NCBI RefSeq assembly: GCF_020179475.1
Contig: NZ_JAILXZ010000002.1
Span: forward strand, 62,001-126,000
Direction: 5' to 3'
Source of the DNA: Novosphingobium huizhouense
GTDB taxonomy: Bacteria; Pseudomonadota; Alphaproteobacteria; Sphingomonadales; Sphingomonadaceae
Length of the DNA stretch: 64,000 bases
Under the pieces are notes generated by a model. That model was not told the DNA's origin. It ran no database searches and saw only the letters and a list, made by a program, of their open reading frames with translations. Positions 45,003 through 53,741 of this stretch are shown here, in pieces. Position 1 is the first letter of the stretch. Every line of letters starts with the position of its first letter. Position numbers and translations under genes: made by a program.

Positions 45003-46037
45003 ATGCGCGCGCTCCTTCCCGTCCTGGCGCTCGCCGCCGGCCTCGCGGTGGCTTGCGTCGCTTCGCCGCGCATGGCGGCGGAGCGGGCGCGGGCGCCGAT
45101 TTACGCGGTTGCGGCGGAGCCGGCAGCGTCCGCAACCGGACAAGTGGCGCAGCCGTCGGCGCTTGCGACGCGGAGGATTCCCGCGCCGTTGCGCGGCATA
45201 ACGCTCGATTCGGTCGCGGCCTTGCCCGAGGTGCTCGATGCGGTGGAGCATCTCGCCCGGCGGCCGACGATCCGCATCGTGTTCGATCCCGGAACCGAGC
45301 CGGCCGATTATGCCGAGGCGATCCGGGCGCTGCGGCCGCACGCCTACCTGATGGCCGAGCTGGTCGATTCCACCGCGTTCCGGCGGACGACGCGCGCGCA
45401 GATGGTCGCGCGTGCGCGCAAGTTCGCCGGTGCCTTCGCCGGGCAGATCGACATCTGGGAAATCGGCAACGAACTCAACGGAGCATGGCTCGGCGCCGAC
45501 CCACAGGCGATCAACGACAAGGTGCTCGCGGTCCACCGCGTCATCGCCGGGGAGTATCACCTGCGCACCGCGATCACGCTCAACTACTGGTCGGGTCCCG
45601 GCTGCATCGAGCATCCGTGGGAGCGGACGCTCCCCTTCGCCCGGGGCATGCCCGCGCAAGTCAGGGCGGAAACGCGGATCGTCCTGCTGAGCGTCTACGA
45701 AACGGCGTGCAGTCCGCCGCAGCGCCCTTCGGCGGCCGAGCTCGCCGGCACGCTCCAGCGGCTCGGCCGGCTGTTTCCGTCAGCGCGGCTCGGCATCGGC
45801 GAGATCGGCGCGCAGCGCCGCTCCGACGGCCTGCCCGACGATCCCTCGCTTGCCGAGAAGCAGCGGGTCGCGCGGACCTACTACGGCATGCACGATGCCT
45901 TGCGCCTGCAGCTCGGCAGCCGCTTCGTCGGCGGCTACTTCTGGTGGTACTTCCGCGAGGACGCCGTGCCGCGCACCCGCGCGCAGTCGCTCTGGCCCGA
46001 GCTCGACCGCCTGCTGGCGGGTCTGCCCGATGGATAG
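45003..46037 (+). CDS. Clan GH-A-like TIM-barrel lipoprotein, possible glycoside hydrolase
   Basis: A 344-residue protein. The N-terminal hydrophobic segment ends in a lipobox (GLAVAC, Cys at about residue 18), so it is probably lipid-anchored outside the cytoplasm. The fold resembles a clan GH-A barrel: IDIWEIGNELNG carries the Asn-Glu pair expected for the acid/base, and ARLGIGEIGAQ has a Glu at the expected nucleophile strand. Other barrel strands are visible (TIRIVFDPG, AYLMAEL, GGYFWWYF). I cannot assign a GH family or substrate. The start ATG 45003 is the first that gives a sensible signal; the upstream SLOG-SLATT stop is 91 bp away. Confidence 0.72.
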   Translation: MRALLPVLALAAGLAVACVASPRMAAERARAPIYAVAAEPAASATGQVAQPSALATRRIPAPLRGITLDSVAALPEVLDAVEHLARRPTIRIVFDPGTEPADYAEAIRALRPHAYLMAELVDSTAFRRTTRAQMVARARKFAGAFAGQIDIWEIGNELNGAWLGADPQAINDKVLAVHRVIAGEYHLRTAITLNYWSGPGCIEHPWERTLPFARGMPAQVRAETRIVLLSVYETACSPPQRPSAAELAGTLQRLGRLFPSARLGIGEIGAQRRSDGLPDDPSLAEKQRVARTYYGMHDALRLQLGSRFVGGYFWWYFREDAVPRTRAQSLWPELDRLLAGLPDG

Positions 46038-46127
46038 CGCCGCCCGGCTGCAATTCCGGCCTTACCCGGGCGCAGGATCGGTGATAACCGGCGACACCCG
46101 AGCACACGGAACAGCAACGAGGATCCG

Positions 46128-47240
46128 ATGAAGACACGCGCCGCCGTCGCCTTTGCCCCCAAGCAGCCCCTCGAGATCGTCGAGCTCGATCTGGAAGGAC
46201 CGAAGGCCGGCGAAGTGCTGGTCGAGATCATGGCGACCGGCGTGTGCCACACCGATGCCTACACGCTCGACGGGTTCGACAGCGAAGGCATCTTCCCCTC
46301 GGTGCTCGGCCACGAAGGCGCAGGCGTCGTGCGCGAAGTCGGCGCGGGCGTCACTTCGGTGAAGCCGGGCGATCACGTGATCCCGCTCTACACCCCCGAA
46401 TGCCGCCAGTGCAAAAGCTGCCTTTCGGGCAAGACCAACCTGTGCACCGCGATCCGCGCGACGCAGGGCAAGGGCCTGATGCCCGACGGCACCTCGCGCT
46501 TTTCCTACAAGGGCCAGACGATCTTCCACTACATGGGCTGCTCGACCTTCTCGAACTTCACCGTGCTGCCCGAGATCGCCGTGGCGAAGATCCGCGAGGA
46601 CGCGCCGTTTAAGACCAGCTGCTACATCGGCTGCGGGGTGACGACCGGCGTGGGCGCGGTGATCAACACCGCCAAGGTCCAGGTGGGTGACAATGTCGTG
46701 GTGTTCGGCCTCGGCGGCATCGGCCTCAACGTGATCCAGGGCGCGCGCCTTGCCGGCGCGAACAAGATCATCGGCGTCGACATCAACCCCGATCGCGAGG
46801 AATGGGGCCGCAAGTTCGGCATGACCGACTTCCTCGACAGCAAGGGCATGAGCCGCGAGGACGTCGTCGCGAAGATCGTGGCGATGACCGACGGCGGCGC
46901 GGACTACACCTTCGACGCCACCGGCAACACCGAAGTGATGCGCACCGCGCTCGAAGCCTGCCACCGCGGCTGGGGCACCAGCATCATCATCGGCGTGGCC
47001 GAGGCGGGCAAGGAAATCAGCACCCGTCCGTTCCAGCTCGTCACGGGCCGCAACTGGCGCGGCACCGCGTTCGGCGGGGCCAAGGGCCGCACCGACGTGC
47101 CCAAGATCGTCGACATGTACATGACCGGCAAGATCGAGATCGACCCGATGATCACCCACGTGATGGGGCTCGAGGAGATCAACACCGCCTTCGACCTGAT
47201 GCACGCCGGCAAGTCGATCCGCAGCGTCGTGGTGTTCTGA
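46128..47240 (+). CDS. frmA: S-(hydroxymethyl)glutathione dehydrogenase / class III alcohol dehydrogenase
   Basis: A 370-residue zinc-dependent MDR enzyme that oxidises the formaldehyde-glutathione adduct to S-formylglutathione with NAD+. The catalytic zinc Cys and its surroundings are in [17 protein letters not shown] and GHEGAG. The four structural zinc cysteines are in [16 protein letters not shown]. The coenzyme loop is [15 protein letters not shown]. The length and the [15 protein letters not shown] region are specific to class III. ACGAGGA precedes the ATG. The hydrolase for the next step follows 5 bp after the stop. The same gene is also named adhC. Confidence 0.96.
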   Translation: MKTRAAVAFAPKQPLEIVELDLEGPKAGEVLVEIMATGVCHTDAYTLDGFDSEGIFPSVLGHEGAGVVREVGAGVTSVKPGDHVIPLYTPECRQCKSCLSGKTNLCTAIRATQGKGLMPDGTSRFSYKGQTIFHYMGCSTFSNFTVLPEIAVAKIREDAPFKTSCYIGCGVTTGVGAVINTAKVQVGDNVVVFGLGGIGLNVIQGARLAGANKIIGVDINPDREEWGRKFGMTDFLDSKGMSREDVVAKIVAMTDGGADYTFDATGNTEVMRTALEACHRGWGTSIIIGVAEAGKEISTRPFQLVTGRNWRGTAFGGAKGRTDVPKIVDMYMTGKIEIDPMITHVMGLEEINTAFDLMHAGKSIRSVVVF

Positions 47241-47245
47241 GCGAA

Positions 47246-48079
47246 ATGGAACAGGTCAGCGCCAACCGCAGCCACGGCGGCACGCAGGGCGTCTACACGC
47301 ACGCGTCCGCCGAAACCGGCACGCCGATGACCTTCTCGGTCTTCGTGCCCGATCATGCGCCGGGCGCGCGGTTGCCGGTGCTGTGGTATCTCTCGGGGCT
47401 GACCTGCACCCACGCCAACGTCACCGAAAAGGGCGAATTCCGCGCCGCCTGCGCGCAAGCCGGCCTGATCTTCGTGGCGCCCGACACCTCCCCGCGCGGC
47501 GAGGACGTGCCCGACGACGAGGCTTACGACTTCGGCAAGGGCGCGGGATTCTACGTCGATGCGACGCAGGCGCCGTGGGCGGCGAACTTCCGCATGCGCA
47601 GCTACATCGAGCGCGAACTGCCGGCGCTGCTGGCCGAGCATTTCCCGGTCGACATGGGCCGGCAGGGCATCACCGGCCATTCGATGGGCGGGCACGGCGC
47701 GCTGACCGTGGCCCTGCGCAATCCCGGCCGCTTCCGCTCGGTCAGCGCCTTCGCGCCGATCGTCAGCCCGCTCGCCTGCCCCTGGGGCGAGAAGGCGCTG
47801 GGCGGCTACCTCGGCCCCGACAAGGCGGCGTGGCGCGAATACGACGCCTGCGCGCTGATCGAAGGCGGCGCGCGCGTTCCCGCCCTGCTGGTCGACCAGG
47901 GCGAGGCCGACGGCTTCCTCGCCGAGCAGCTCAAGACCGATCTGCTGGTCGAGGCCTGCGAGCGCGCCGGGCAGGAGGCGACGATCCGCATGCAGCCGGG
48001 CTACGATCATTCCTACTACTTCATCTCGACCTTCATGGCCGAGCACGTCGCCTGGCACGCGCAAAGGCTGAAGGCCTAG
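47246..48079 (+). CDS. fghA: S-formylglutathione hydrolase
   Basis: A 277-residue esterase-D-type alpha/beta hydrolase that splits S-formylglutathione into formate and glutathione. The nucleophile elbow is GITGHSMGGHGAL (Ser at about residue 147). The oxyanion region is YLSGLTCTHANVTEKGEF, with the Cys typical of the family. The Asp and His of the triad are in LLVDQGEADGFL and YDHSYYFI. It forms a two-gene formaldehyde-detoxification unit with frmA and overlaps the convergent glycosyltransferase gene by 4 bp. Confidence 0.95.
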   Translation: MEQVSANRSHGGTQGVYTHASAETGTPMTFSVFVPDHAPGARLPVLWYLSGLTCTHANVTEKGEFRAACAQAGLIFVAPDTSPRGEDVPDDEAYDFGKGAGFYVDATQAPWAANFRMRSYIERELPALLAEHFPVDMGRQGITGHSMGGHGALTVALRNPGRFRSVSAFAPIVSPLACPWGEKALGGYLGPDKAAWREYDACALIEGGARVPALLVDQGEADGFLAEQLKTDLLVEACERAGQEATIRMQPGYDHSYYFISTFMAEHVAWHAQRLKA

Positions 48080-49122
48080 ATCACCCCTTGCGCCAGCGTC
48101 TGCTGCTCGTCGATCCCGCGCGCGAGGATGCGGCGGTAGAGCGCCTCGTACTCGGCCGCCATGCGCGCGACCGAGAAGCGTTCGACGGCGACCGCGCGGC
48201 AGGCGGCGCGGTCGATCTCGCCGATCCGCGCGATCGCTTCTGCCGCTTCGTCGGGGTGGTCGACGAGGAAGCCGTTGACGCCGTGCTCGATCAGCTCGGG
48301 CATCGAGCCGCGCCGCGTCGCGATCACCGGGGTGCCGCAGGCCATCGCCTCGACCACCGACAGCCCGAACGGCTCGTCGAAGTCGATCAGGTGGAGCAGC
48401 GCGCGCGCCTGTCCCAGCGCGCGGACCCGCGCCGCGCCGCCCACCGCGCCATGGAAGCGGATCGCGTCATCGAGCGCGGGCAGGACCTCGCGCTCGTGGT
48501 AACCCCGGTCCTGGACGATGCCGTACATCTCGAGCGGCAGGCCGACCGCGCGCGCCGCGGCAATCGCGTGGGCGGCGCCCTTGTCGGGATGGATGCGCCC
48601 GAAATAGAGCAGCCTGTCCGCGCCTTGCGCGTCGAAGGCGAAGGTCTCGACCGGGATGCCGTGGTGGATGGTGGCGGCATAGCGCAACGCGGGATGGCGA
48701 TCCGCCGCGCTGATCGCGACATAGTTCACCCGGTCCTCGAACGGCTTGTACATCGGCAGGATGCGTTCGGAGGAGAAGCCGTGGATCGTCGTGACCATCG
48801 GCGTCTCGACCAGCGGCGCGAAGGCATGGGCCGGAAAATCGAGCTGGTTGTGGATCAGGTCGAATTGCCCGGCCTTGGCGAAACAGTGCGACAAGTGCCG
48901 GTATTCCCACACTTTCGCGTCGATCGCGGGGTCTTCCTCGTAAGGCGCTGGGACCACCCCGTCGAGCGTGCCGCCGGTCGCGCTGTCGAGCGTCGCGAAC
49001 AAGGTGACGTCGATCCCGCGCGCGACCAGCGCTTCGGTCAGCTGGCTCGTGACCAGCTCCCACGGCCCGTAGTGGCGCGGCGGGGTGCGCCAGGCGATCG
49101 GGGCGAGCATGGCGATGCGCAT
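48076..49122 (-). CDS. Glycosyltransferase family 4 protein
   Basis: A 348-residue GT-B fold enzyme. The N-terminal domain has MRIAMLAPIAWRTPPRHYGPWELVTSQLTEALV. The C-terminal nucleotide-sugar domain has LLYFGRIHPDKGAAHAI and the E-x7-E motif region DEPFGLSVVEAMACGTPVIATRRGSMPELI. The donor and acceptor are unknown. It begins 4 bp after the GH13 stop, so the two form an operon, perhaps for a glucoside compatible solute or storage oligosaccharide (inference). Confidence 0.92.
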   Translation of the reverse strand: MRIAMLAPIAWRTPPRHYGPWELVTSQLTEALVARGIDVTLFATLDSATGGTLDGVVPAPYEEDPAIDAKVWEYRHLSHCFAKAGQFDLIHNQLDFPAHAFAPLVETPMVTTIHGFSSERILPMYKPFEDRVNYVAISAADRHPALRYAATIHHGIPVETFAFDAQGADRLLYFGRIHPDKGAAHAIAAARAVGLPLEMYGIVQDRGYHEREVLPALDDAIRFHGAVGGAARVRALGQARALLHLIDFDEPFGLSVVEAMACGTPVIATRRGSMPELIEHGVNGFLVDHPDEAAEAIARIGEIDRAACRAVAVERFSVARMAAEYEALYRRILARGIDEQQTLAQGVI

Positions 49123-49126
49123 CGGG

Positions 49127-50716
49127 TCAGCTTTCGTCGAGGGCGAGGATGACGCCTTCGTCGGCGCGAAGGCGGCCTGCGGGCCGGTCGGGGCCGCAGG
49201 TCGAAAGCAGCAGCCGCCCGTCGAGCGGGCAGGGCGCGTCGCGCCCCGACAGGTTGAGCGCGACGCCCAGGCGTTCGCCGCCGCGGGTGCGGGTGAAGGC
49301 GAGCACCTGCGCATCGACATACGCCAGCGCGAAGTCGCCGAGCGCCAGCGCGGGGCGCGCGCGGCGGAGCGCGAGCAGGGCGCGGGTCAGCGCAAGCATC
49401 GATGTCGGGTCGGCCGCCTGCCGCGCCACGTTGCGCACGCGCCAGTCGTCGTTGAGCGGAAGCCACGGCTCGACGCTGCTGAAGCCGGCGTTGGCCGAGC
49501 CGTCCCACGGCATCGGCGTGCGCGCGCCATCGCGCCCGAGGCCGAGCCCGGGCTGGCGCAGGTCCTGCGGATCGCGGATGCGGTCGGGCGGGATGGCGAC
49601 CTTGCCGATCGCCAGTTCGTCGCCCTGGTAAAGCGTCGGCGTGCCGCGCAGCGTCAGCAGCAGCATCATCGCGACGCGCGCCTGCGCCTCGCCCAGCCGC
49701 CCGGCGATGCGCGGCGCATCGTGGCTGCCGATCACCCAGTTGGGCCAGGCCCCGGGCGGCAGCGCCGCTTCGTAGGCTTCGATCATCTCGCCCAGCGCCC
49801 GCGGCTCCCACGGCGTGTCGAGCAACTGGAAATTGAACGGCAGGTGGACGCCGGGCGCCTGGTCGGTGCCGTAATAGCGCATCAGCTCGGGCACGGGCAG
49901 GCACACCTCGCCCACCAGCAAGGTGTCGCCGGTCGCCTCAGCCAGCCGCCGCATCTCGGCCGCGAGGTCGAGCACCTCGGGCTGGTTCGCGGAATGGTGC
50001 TGGAGAACCTTGAACTTCTCGCCCAGCGCCGGGCGATAGTCCGGGTTCGGCGGATTGTCGGGCAGGCCGTCCGCCTTGAAGCAGTGCCACAGCACGTCGA
50101 TGCGGAAGCCGTCGACGCCGCGGGCGAGCCAGAACTCGAGGACGCCCAGCATCGCCGCGCGGACCGCGGGGTTGCGCCAGTTGAGGTCGGGCTGTTCGCG
50201 CAGGAACGCATGGAGATAGTACTGCCCGGTCGCCTCGTCCCACTCCCAGGCCGAGCCGCCCATGTCGCTGGTCCAGTTGTTCGGCGGTCCGCCGTCGGCG
50301 GCCGGATCGCGCCAGATGTACCAGTCGCGCTTCGGGCTGGTCCGCGAACGCCGGCTCTCGAGGAACCACGGGTGGCGATCCGAGGTATGGTTGGGAACGA
50401 AGTCGAGGATCAGCCGCAGCCCTGCCGCGTGGACCTCGCCGACCAGCGCATCGAACTCCGCGAGGGTGCCGAACATCGGGTCGATCGCGCAATGATCGGC
50501 GATGTCGTAGCCGAAATCGGCCATCGGCGAGGGGTAGATCGGCGACAGCCAGATGGCGTCGACGCCAAGGTCCTGGACGTGGCGAAGCCCGCGCCGGATC
50601 CCGGCGAGATCGCCGATCCCGTCGCCGTCGGCATCGAGGAAGGAGCGCGGATAGATCTGATAGACGACGCCGCGCTGCCACCAGCGCGGTTGGGGATGGT
50701 GATCGGGGGAGGGCAT
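49127..50716 (-). CDS. GH13 family alpha-glucosidase (oligo-1,6-glucosidase-like)
   Basis: A 529-residue alpha-amylase-family enzyme without a signal peptide, so cytoplasmic. Conserved regions appear in order: GVDAIWLSPIYPSPMADFGYDIADH, LILDFVPNHTS (region I), GVDGFRIDVLWH with the nucleophile Asp (II), LLVGEV with the acid/base Glu (III), and VIGSHDAPR with the transition-state Asp (IV). RTPMPWD in the C-terminal part is typical of oligo-alpha-glucosidases. ATG 50716 is preferred over the TTG 12 bases upstream. It is the first gene of a pair with the GT4 gene and may use sugars brought in by the SLC45-like carrier. Confidence 0.94.
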   Translation of the reverse strand: MPSPDHHPQPRWWQRGVVYQIYPRSFLDADGDGIGDLAGIRRGLRHVQDLGVDAIWLSPIYPSPMADFGYDIADHCAIDPMFGTLAEFDALVGEVHAAGLRLILDFVPNHTSDRHPWFLESRRSRTSPKRDWYIWRDPAADGGPPNNWTSDMGGSAWEWDEATGQYYLHAFLREQPDLNWRNPAVRAAMLGVLEFWLARGVDGFRIDVLWHCFKADGLPDNPPNPDYRPALGEKFKVLQHHSANQPEVLDLAAEMRRLAEATGDTLLVGEVCLPVPELMRYYGTDQAPGVHLPFNFQLLDTPWEPRALGEMIEAYEAALPPGAWPNWVIGSHDAPRIAGRLGEAQARVAMMLLLTLRGTPTLYQGDELAIGKVAIPPDRIRDPQDLRQPGLGLGRDGARTPMPWDGSANAGFSSVEPWLPLNDDWRVRNVARQAADPTSMLALTRALLALRRARPALALGDFALAYVDAQVLAFTRTRGGERLGVALNLSGRDAPCPLDGRLLLSTCGPDRPAGRLRADEGVILALDES

Positions 50717-50780
50717 CGCAGCAGACAATGCGCAGCACCGCCGCGCCGTTCCCCCGGCGAGGGTCAGCCCCGCCGCATCC

Positions 50781-51188
50781 TCAGACGCGGCGCATCTTCG
50801 TCGGATCGACCCGAGGAGTGTAGACGCGGTGGCGATCCTCGATCTGCCATCCGGGCGCGGCGGTCGGCTCGGACGACTTGCGCTGCAGCGCGGCTTCGAT
50901 CGCGTCTGCTTCGAGCTTGTCGTCGAGCGCCACCCCGAAAGCCTGGCCGGTCACCCAGCGCACCGTTCCGTGAACCGTGATGTCGCCGGGAAGCCGGACG
51001 GTGACCGATTCCCCCTTTTCCGGTGCGATCGTCCGGCAGGTCATGCCGAGGCCGAAATCCGAAAGGTTGCGCACGATCACCTCGTGGCTGTGCCCGGCCA
51101 ATGTCACCAGCGTGGCGCGCAGGATCCGCGCGCGCCGGTGTTCGCGGCCCACGCGCTTTTGCAGGTTCGACGCGCCATCAAGGTTCAT
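50781..51188 (-). CDS. PilZ domain protein, probable cyclic-di-GMP receptor
   Basis: A 135-residue single-domain protein. The two PilZ signatures are visible: an Arg-rich start (GREHRRARILR, about residues 14-24) and NLSDFGLGM (about 41-49, the [DN]-x-S-x-x-G motif), followed by the beta-barrel (VTVRLPGDITVHGTVRWV). It should change a partner's activity when c-di-GMP binds. It is monocistronic, 64 bp from the GH13 gene. Confidence 0.9.
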   Translation of the reverse strand: MNLDGASNLQKRVGREHRRARILRATLVTLAGHSHEVIVRNLSDFGLGMTCRTIAPEKGESVTVRLPGDITVHGTVRWVTGQAFGVALDDKLEADAIEAALQRKSSEPTAAPGWQIEDRHRVYTPRVDPTKMRRV

Positions 51189-51378
51189 GAGGAAGGCTCA
51201 GCCCAGCTCCCGGTGCGATGCGCCGGAATGCGCTCGCTTGTCGATCCTACCCTCCATGAGTCACTTTATCGTTAAGAACCATGGAGTTAGCGCTACGTAA
51301 CGACGCTAGGGGAACCACCGTGGCGCAGCCGAGTTACAGGGCTAGGGCTGTTGTATGTATTTAAGGATTTGGACCGGA

Positions 51379-51609
51379 ATGGCTTGGACTTATCGTATTG
51401 TCGATCATGGACAGCATTACGTGCTGCACGAAGTGGAGGTGGATGACGACGGCTCCGTCTGCGGGTGGGTCCGTCGCTCGATCGATTTCGCCTGCGACCG
51501 CGACCGCGGCGCGGCCGGCATCGTCTCGTCGCTCGAGCAGGCGCTCAAGGAAGCGCGCGCCGCGCCCATCCTGAAGCTGTCGAAGGACGGATCGCTGGTC
51601 ACCGCCTAG
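51379..51609 (+). CDS. Small hypothetical protein
   Basis: A 76-residue acidic, soluble protein (MAWTYRIVDHG..., closing SKDGSLVTA). I do not recognise a family. The first half looks like beta-strands (HYVLHEVEVDDDGSVCGWVRR), the second like one helix (SLEQALKEARAA). The start at 51379 has AAGGA 11 bp upstream; an in-frame ATG at 51355 would add 8 residues. Codon use agrees with the neighbours, which supports a real gene. Confidence 0.65.
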   Translation: MAWTYRIVDHGQHYVLHEVEVDDDGSVCGWVRRSIDFACDRDRGAAGIVSSLEQALKEARAAPILKLSKDGSLVTA

Positions 51610-51614
51610 CCGGC

Positions 51615-51905
51615 TCAGCCGGCGAGGAGCGCGATCGCCTCCAGTTCGACCTCGCTGTAGCCATGGCCGCGCAGCGCGTCGATTACCGAGCCCGACGGCT
51701 CGCGGCCGAGCGCTGCGCTGCACATCAAGGTGTGCACCGCCGCCAGTTCCCCCGCCACCGGAGCAGCGGGCCTGCTGCGGAACAGCCGCGCCAGGGGGCC
51801 GCCCCGCTCGGCATTGCAGGCGCATCCGGCCACGGCCTTCATCGACCGGCGCACCCGTTGCCACTGGTGCTGGGCGAGCGCCGGTGCTGTCGCGTGTCGT
51901 GCCAT
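51615..51905 (-). CDS. Small hypothetical protein
   Basis: A 96-residue basic protein, with GGAGAA about 6 bp before the ATG at 51905. It has two cysteines in GCACNAERGG and a C-terminal helix-turn pattern (SVIDALRGHGYSEVELEAIALLAG). No family is recognised. It converges on the 76-residue gene with a 5-bp gap and lies downstream of pirin on the same strand. A palindrome and short tandem repeats fill the space between it and pirin. Confidence 0.6.
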   Translation of the reverse strand: MARHATAPALAQHQWQRVRRSMKAVAGCACNAERGGPLARLFRSRPAAPVAGELAAVHTLMCSAALGREPSGSVIDALRGHGYSEVELEAIALLAG

Positions 51906-51925
51906 GGATCGTTCTCCGTTCGTGG

Positions 51926-51949
51926 CAGGGCGCCCGCGCGGGCGCCCTG
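51926..51949. repeat. 24-bp perfect palindrome (possible terminator stem)
   Basis: CAGGGCGCCCGC is followed by its exact reverse complement. It lies 51 bp past the pirin stop on the minus strand. No T-run follows on either strand, so it is a GC-rich hairpin rather than a classical intrinsic terminator. Confidence 0.6.
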
Positions 51950-51999
51950 CCGTTCTGGTGCTGCCGTTCTGGTCCTGCCGCCCTAGTGCTTGGGGTCGA

Positions 52000-52698
52000 T
52001 CAGGCCGCGTCGACCAATACGATCTCGCTGTCCTCCAGCGCAGTGACGCGCAGCACTTCGAGCTCGCTGATCGCGGCACCGTCGCGGGCATTGACGACCA
52101 CGTCCTCGATGCTGACCTTGCCCGTCGCCGGCACCAGGTAGCCCTTGCGCGCCGCGCCCAGCGGATAGTCCACCGTGTCCCCGGCCTTGAGCGTCGCTGC
52201 GACGACCCGCGCGTCGGTGCGGATCGGCAGGGCATCGCCATCGCCGGCATAGCCCGAGGCGAGCGTGACGAACTGGCCGGTGCGCTCGCCCTTGGGGAAG
52301 GGCCGCGAACCCCAGCTCGGGTTCTCGCCCTGCCGCGTCGGGATGATCCAGATCTGGAAGATCTTCGTGACGACATCTTCCATGTTGTATTCGGAATGGC
52401 GGATGCCGGTGCCAGCGCTCATCACCTGGACGTCGCCCGCTTCGGTGCGGCCCTGGTTGCCCAGGCTGTCCTGGTGGGTGATCGCGCCTTCGCGGACGTA
52501 GGTGATGATCTCCATGTCGCGATGCGGGTGGGGGGGAAACCCGGTCTTCGGCGCAATGGTGTCGTCGTTCCACACGCGCAGGTTGCCCCAGTGGACCCGC
52601 GCCGGGTCATGGTAGCCGGCGAACGAGAAGTGGTGCTTGGCGTCGAGCCAGCCGTGGTTTTCGCCGCCGAGGCTGTCGAAGGGACGAAGTTCGATCAT
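52000..52698 (-). CDS. Pirin family protein (YhhW-like)
   Basis: A 232-residue bicupin. The metal-binding histidines are in FPPHPHRDMEIITYV (about residues 54-68) and GIRHSEYN (about 97-104), with a following Glu. Related proteins such as YhhW have quercetin 2,3-dioxygenase activity in vitro, while others act as redox-sensing cofactors; the physiological role here is open. GGAGA lies 6-7 bp before the ATG. It is divergent from a LysR regulator across a 122-bp gap, the usual arrangement for pirin genes controlled by that regulator. Confidence 0.93.
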   Translation of the reverse strand: MIELRPFDSLGGENHGWLDAKHHFSFAGYHDPARVHWGNLRVWNDDTIAPKTGFPPHPHRDMEIITYVREGAITHQDSLGNQGRTEAGDVQVMSAGTGIRHSEYNMEDVVTKIFQIWIIPTRQGENPSWGSRPFPKGERTGQFVTLASGYAGDGDALPIRTDARVVAATLKAGDTVDYPLGAARKGYLVPATGKVSIEDVVVNARDGAAISELEVLRVTALEDSEIVLVDAA

Positions 52699-52820
52699 GG
52701 TTGGTCTCCGAAGAAGCGGCAGGGTGCGTCGCTTCGTTGGTAGCGAGATAGGCCTTGCGCGCCTTTCTGTTCAGAAGGATAAAATCGCTCGGATTGTTCC
52801 AGGAATCGGAAAAGAAGCGC

Positions 52821-53741
52821 ATGGCCAACCCCGGCACGCCGACATTCGACCAGCTGCGCATCTTTCTCGCCATCGTCGATACCGGCAGCTTCGCCGCGGC
52901 GGGGCGAAAGCTCAACCGCGCGGTTTCGGTGATCAGCTACGGCATCGCCAATCTCGAAGCGCAACTGGGGCTCAGCCTGTTCGACCGCGAAGGCACGCGC
53001 AAGCCCACGCTCACCACCGCGGGCCGCGCGCTGCTCGCCGAAGCGCGAGCGGTCGCCGAGGGCATGGATGGCCTTCGCGCCAAGGTGAAGGGCATGCTCG
53101 ACGGGCTCGAGGCCGAGATCGACGTCGCGGTCGACGTGATGATCCCGCCCGACCGGCTCGGCAAGGTGCTGCGCGGTTTCGCCCAGACCTTCCCCACGGT
53201 GCAGCTGCGGCTCCATGTCGAAGCGCTGGGCGCGGTGACCGCGATGGTGCTCGACGGCAAGGCCATCGTCGGCATCTCGGGGCCGATCACCGACGGCGCG
53301 GAGCGGGTCGCGGCGGGGCAGACGCTGATGGTGCCGGTGGCCGCGCCCGATCACCCGCTGGCGCGGATGGACCCGATCCCGCCCGGGGCCGGCCGCCACT
53401 ATACCCAGCTCGTGCTGTCCGACCGTTCGCGCTTCACCGAGGGCCGCGACTTCGCCGTGGTCAGTTCCAAGACCTGGCGCCTCGCCGACCTCTCGGCCAA
53501 GCACGCCCTGCTCAAGGAAGGCATCGGCTGGGGCAACATGCCGATCCACATGGTCGAAGGCGATCTGCAGTCGGGCGCGCTGGTCAAGCTGGCGATGCCC
53601 GACACCACCGAGGGCGTCTATGGTTTCTGGGGCATCTGGCGTCGCGACCTGCCGCCCGGACCCGCTGCGCAATGGCTGCTCGACGAATTCGTCGCCTCGA
53701 CTGCGCTGTGCAAGGAGTACGAGGGACTGCCCGAGGTTTAG
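52821..53741 (+). CDS. LysR-family transcriptional regulator, divergent from pirin
   Basis: A 306-residue protein. The winged helix-turn-helix is at residues 9-68 (FDQLRIFLAIVDTGSFAAAGRKLNRAVSVISYGIANLEAQLGLSLFDR), followed by the linker helix and an effector-binding domain ending near residue 300. The start at 52821 gives a normal LysR length; an extension of the open frame upstream has no support. It probably regulates pirin and itself from the shared 122-bp region. Confidence 0.92.
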   Translation: MANPGTPTFDQLRIFLAIVDTGSFAAAGRKLNRAVSVISYGIANLEAQLGLSLFDREGTRKPTLTTAGRALLAEARAVAEGMDGLRAKVKGMLDGLEAEIDVAVDVMIPPDRLGKVLRGFAQTFPTVQLRLHVEALGAVTAMVLDGKAIVGISGPITDGAERVAAGQTLMVPVAAPDHPLARMDPIPPGAGRHYTQLVLSDRSRFTEGRDFAVVSSKTWRLADLSAKHALLKEGIGWGNMPIHMVEGDLQSGALVKLAMPDTTEGVYGFWGIWRRDLPPGPAAQWLLDEFVASTALCKEYEGLPEV

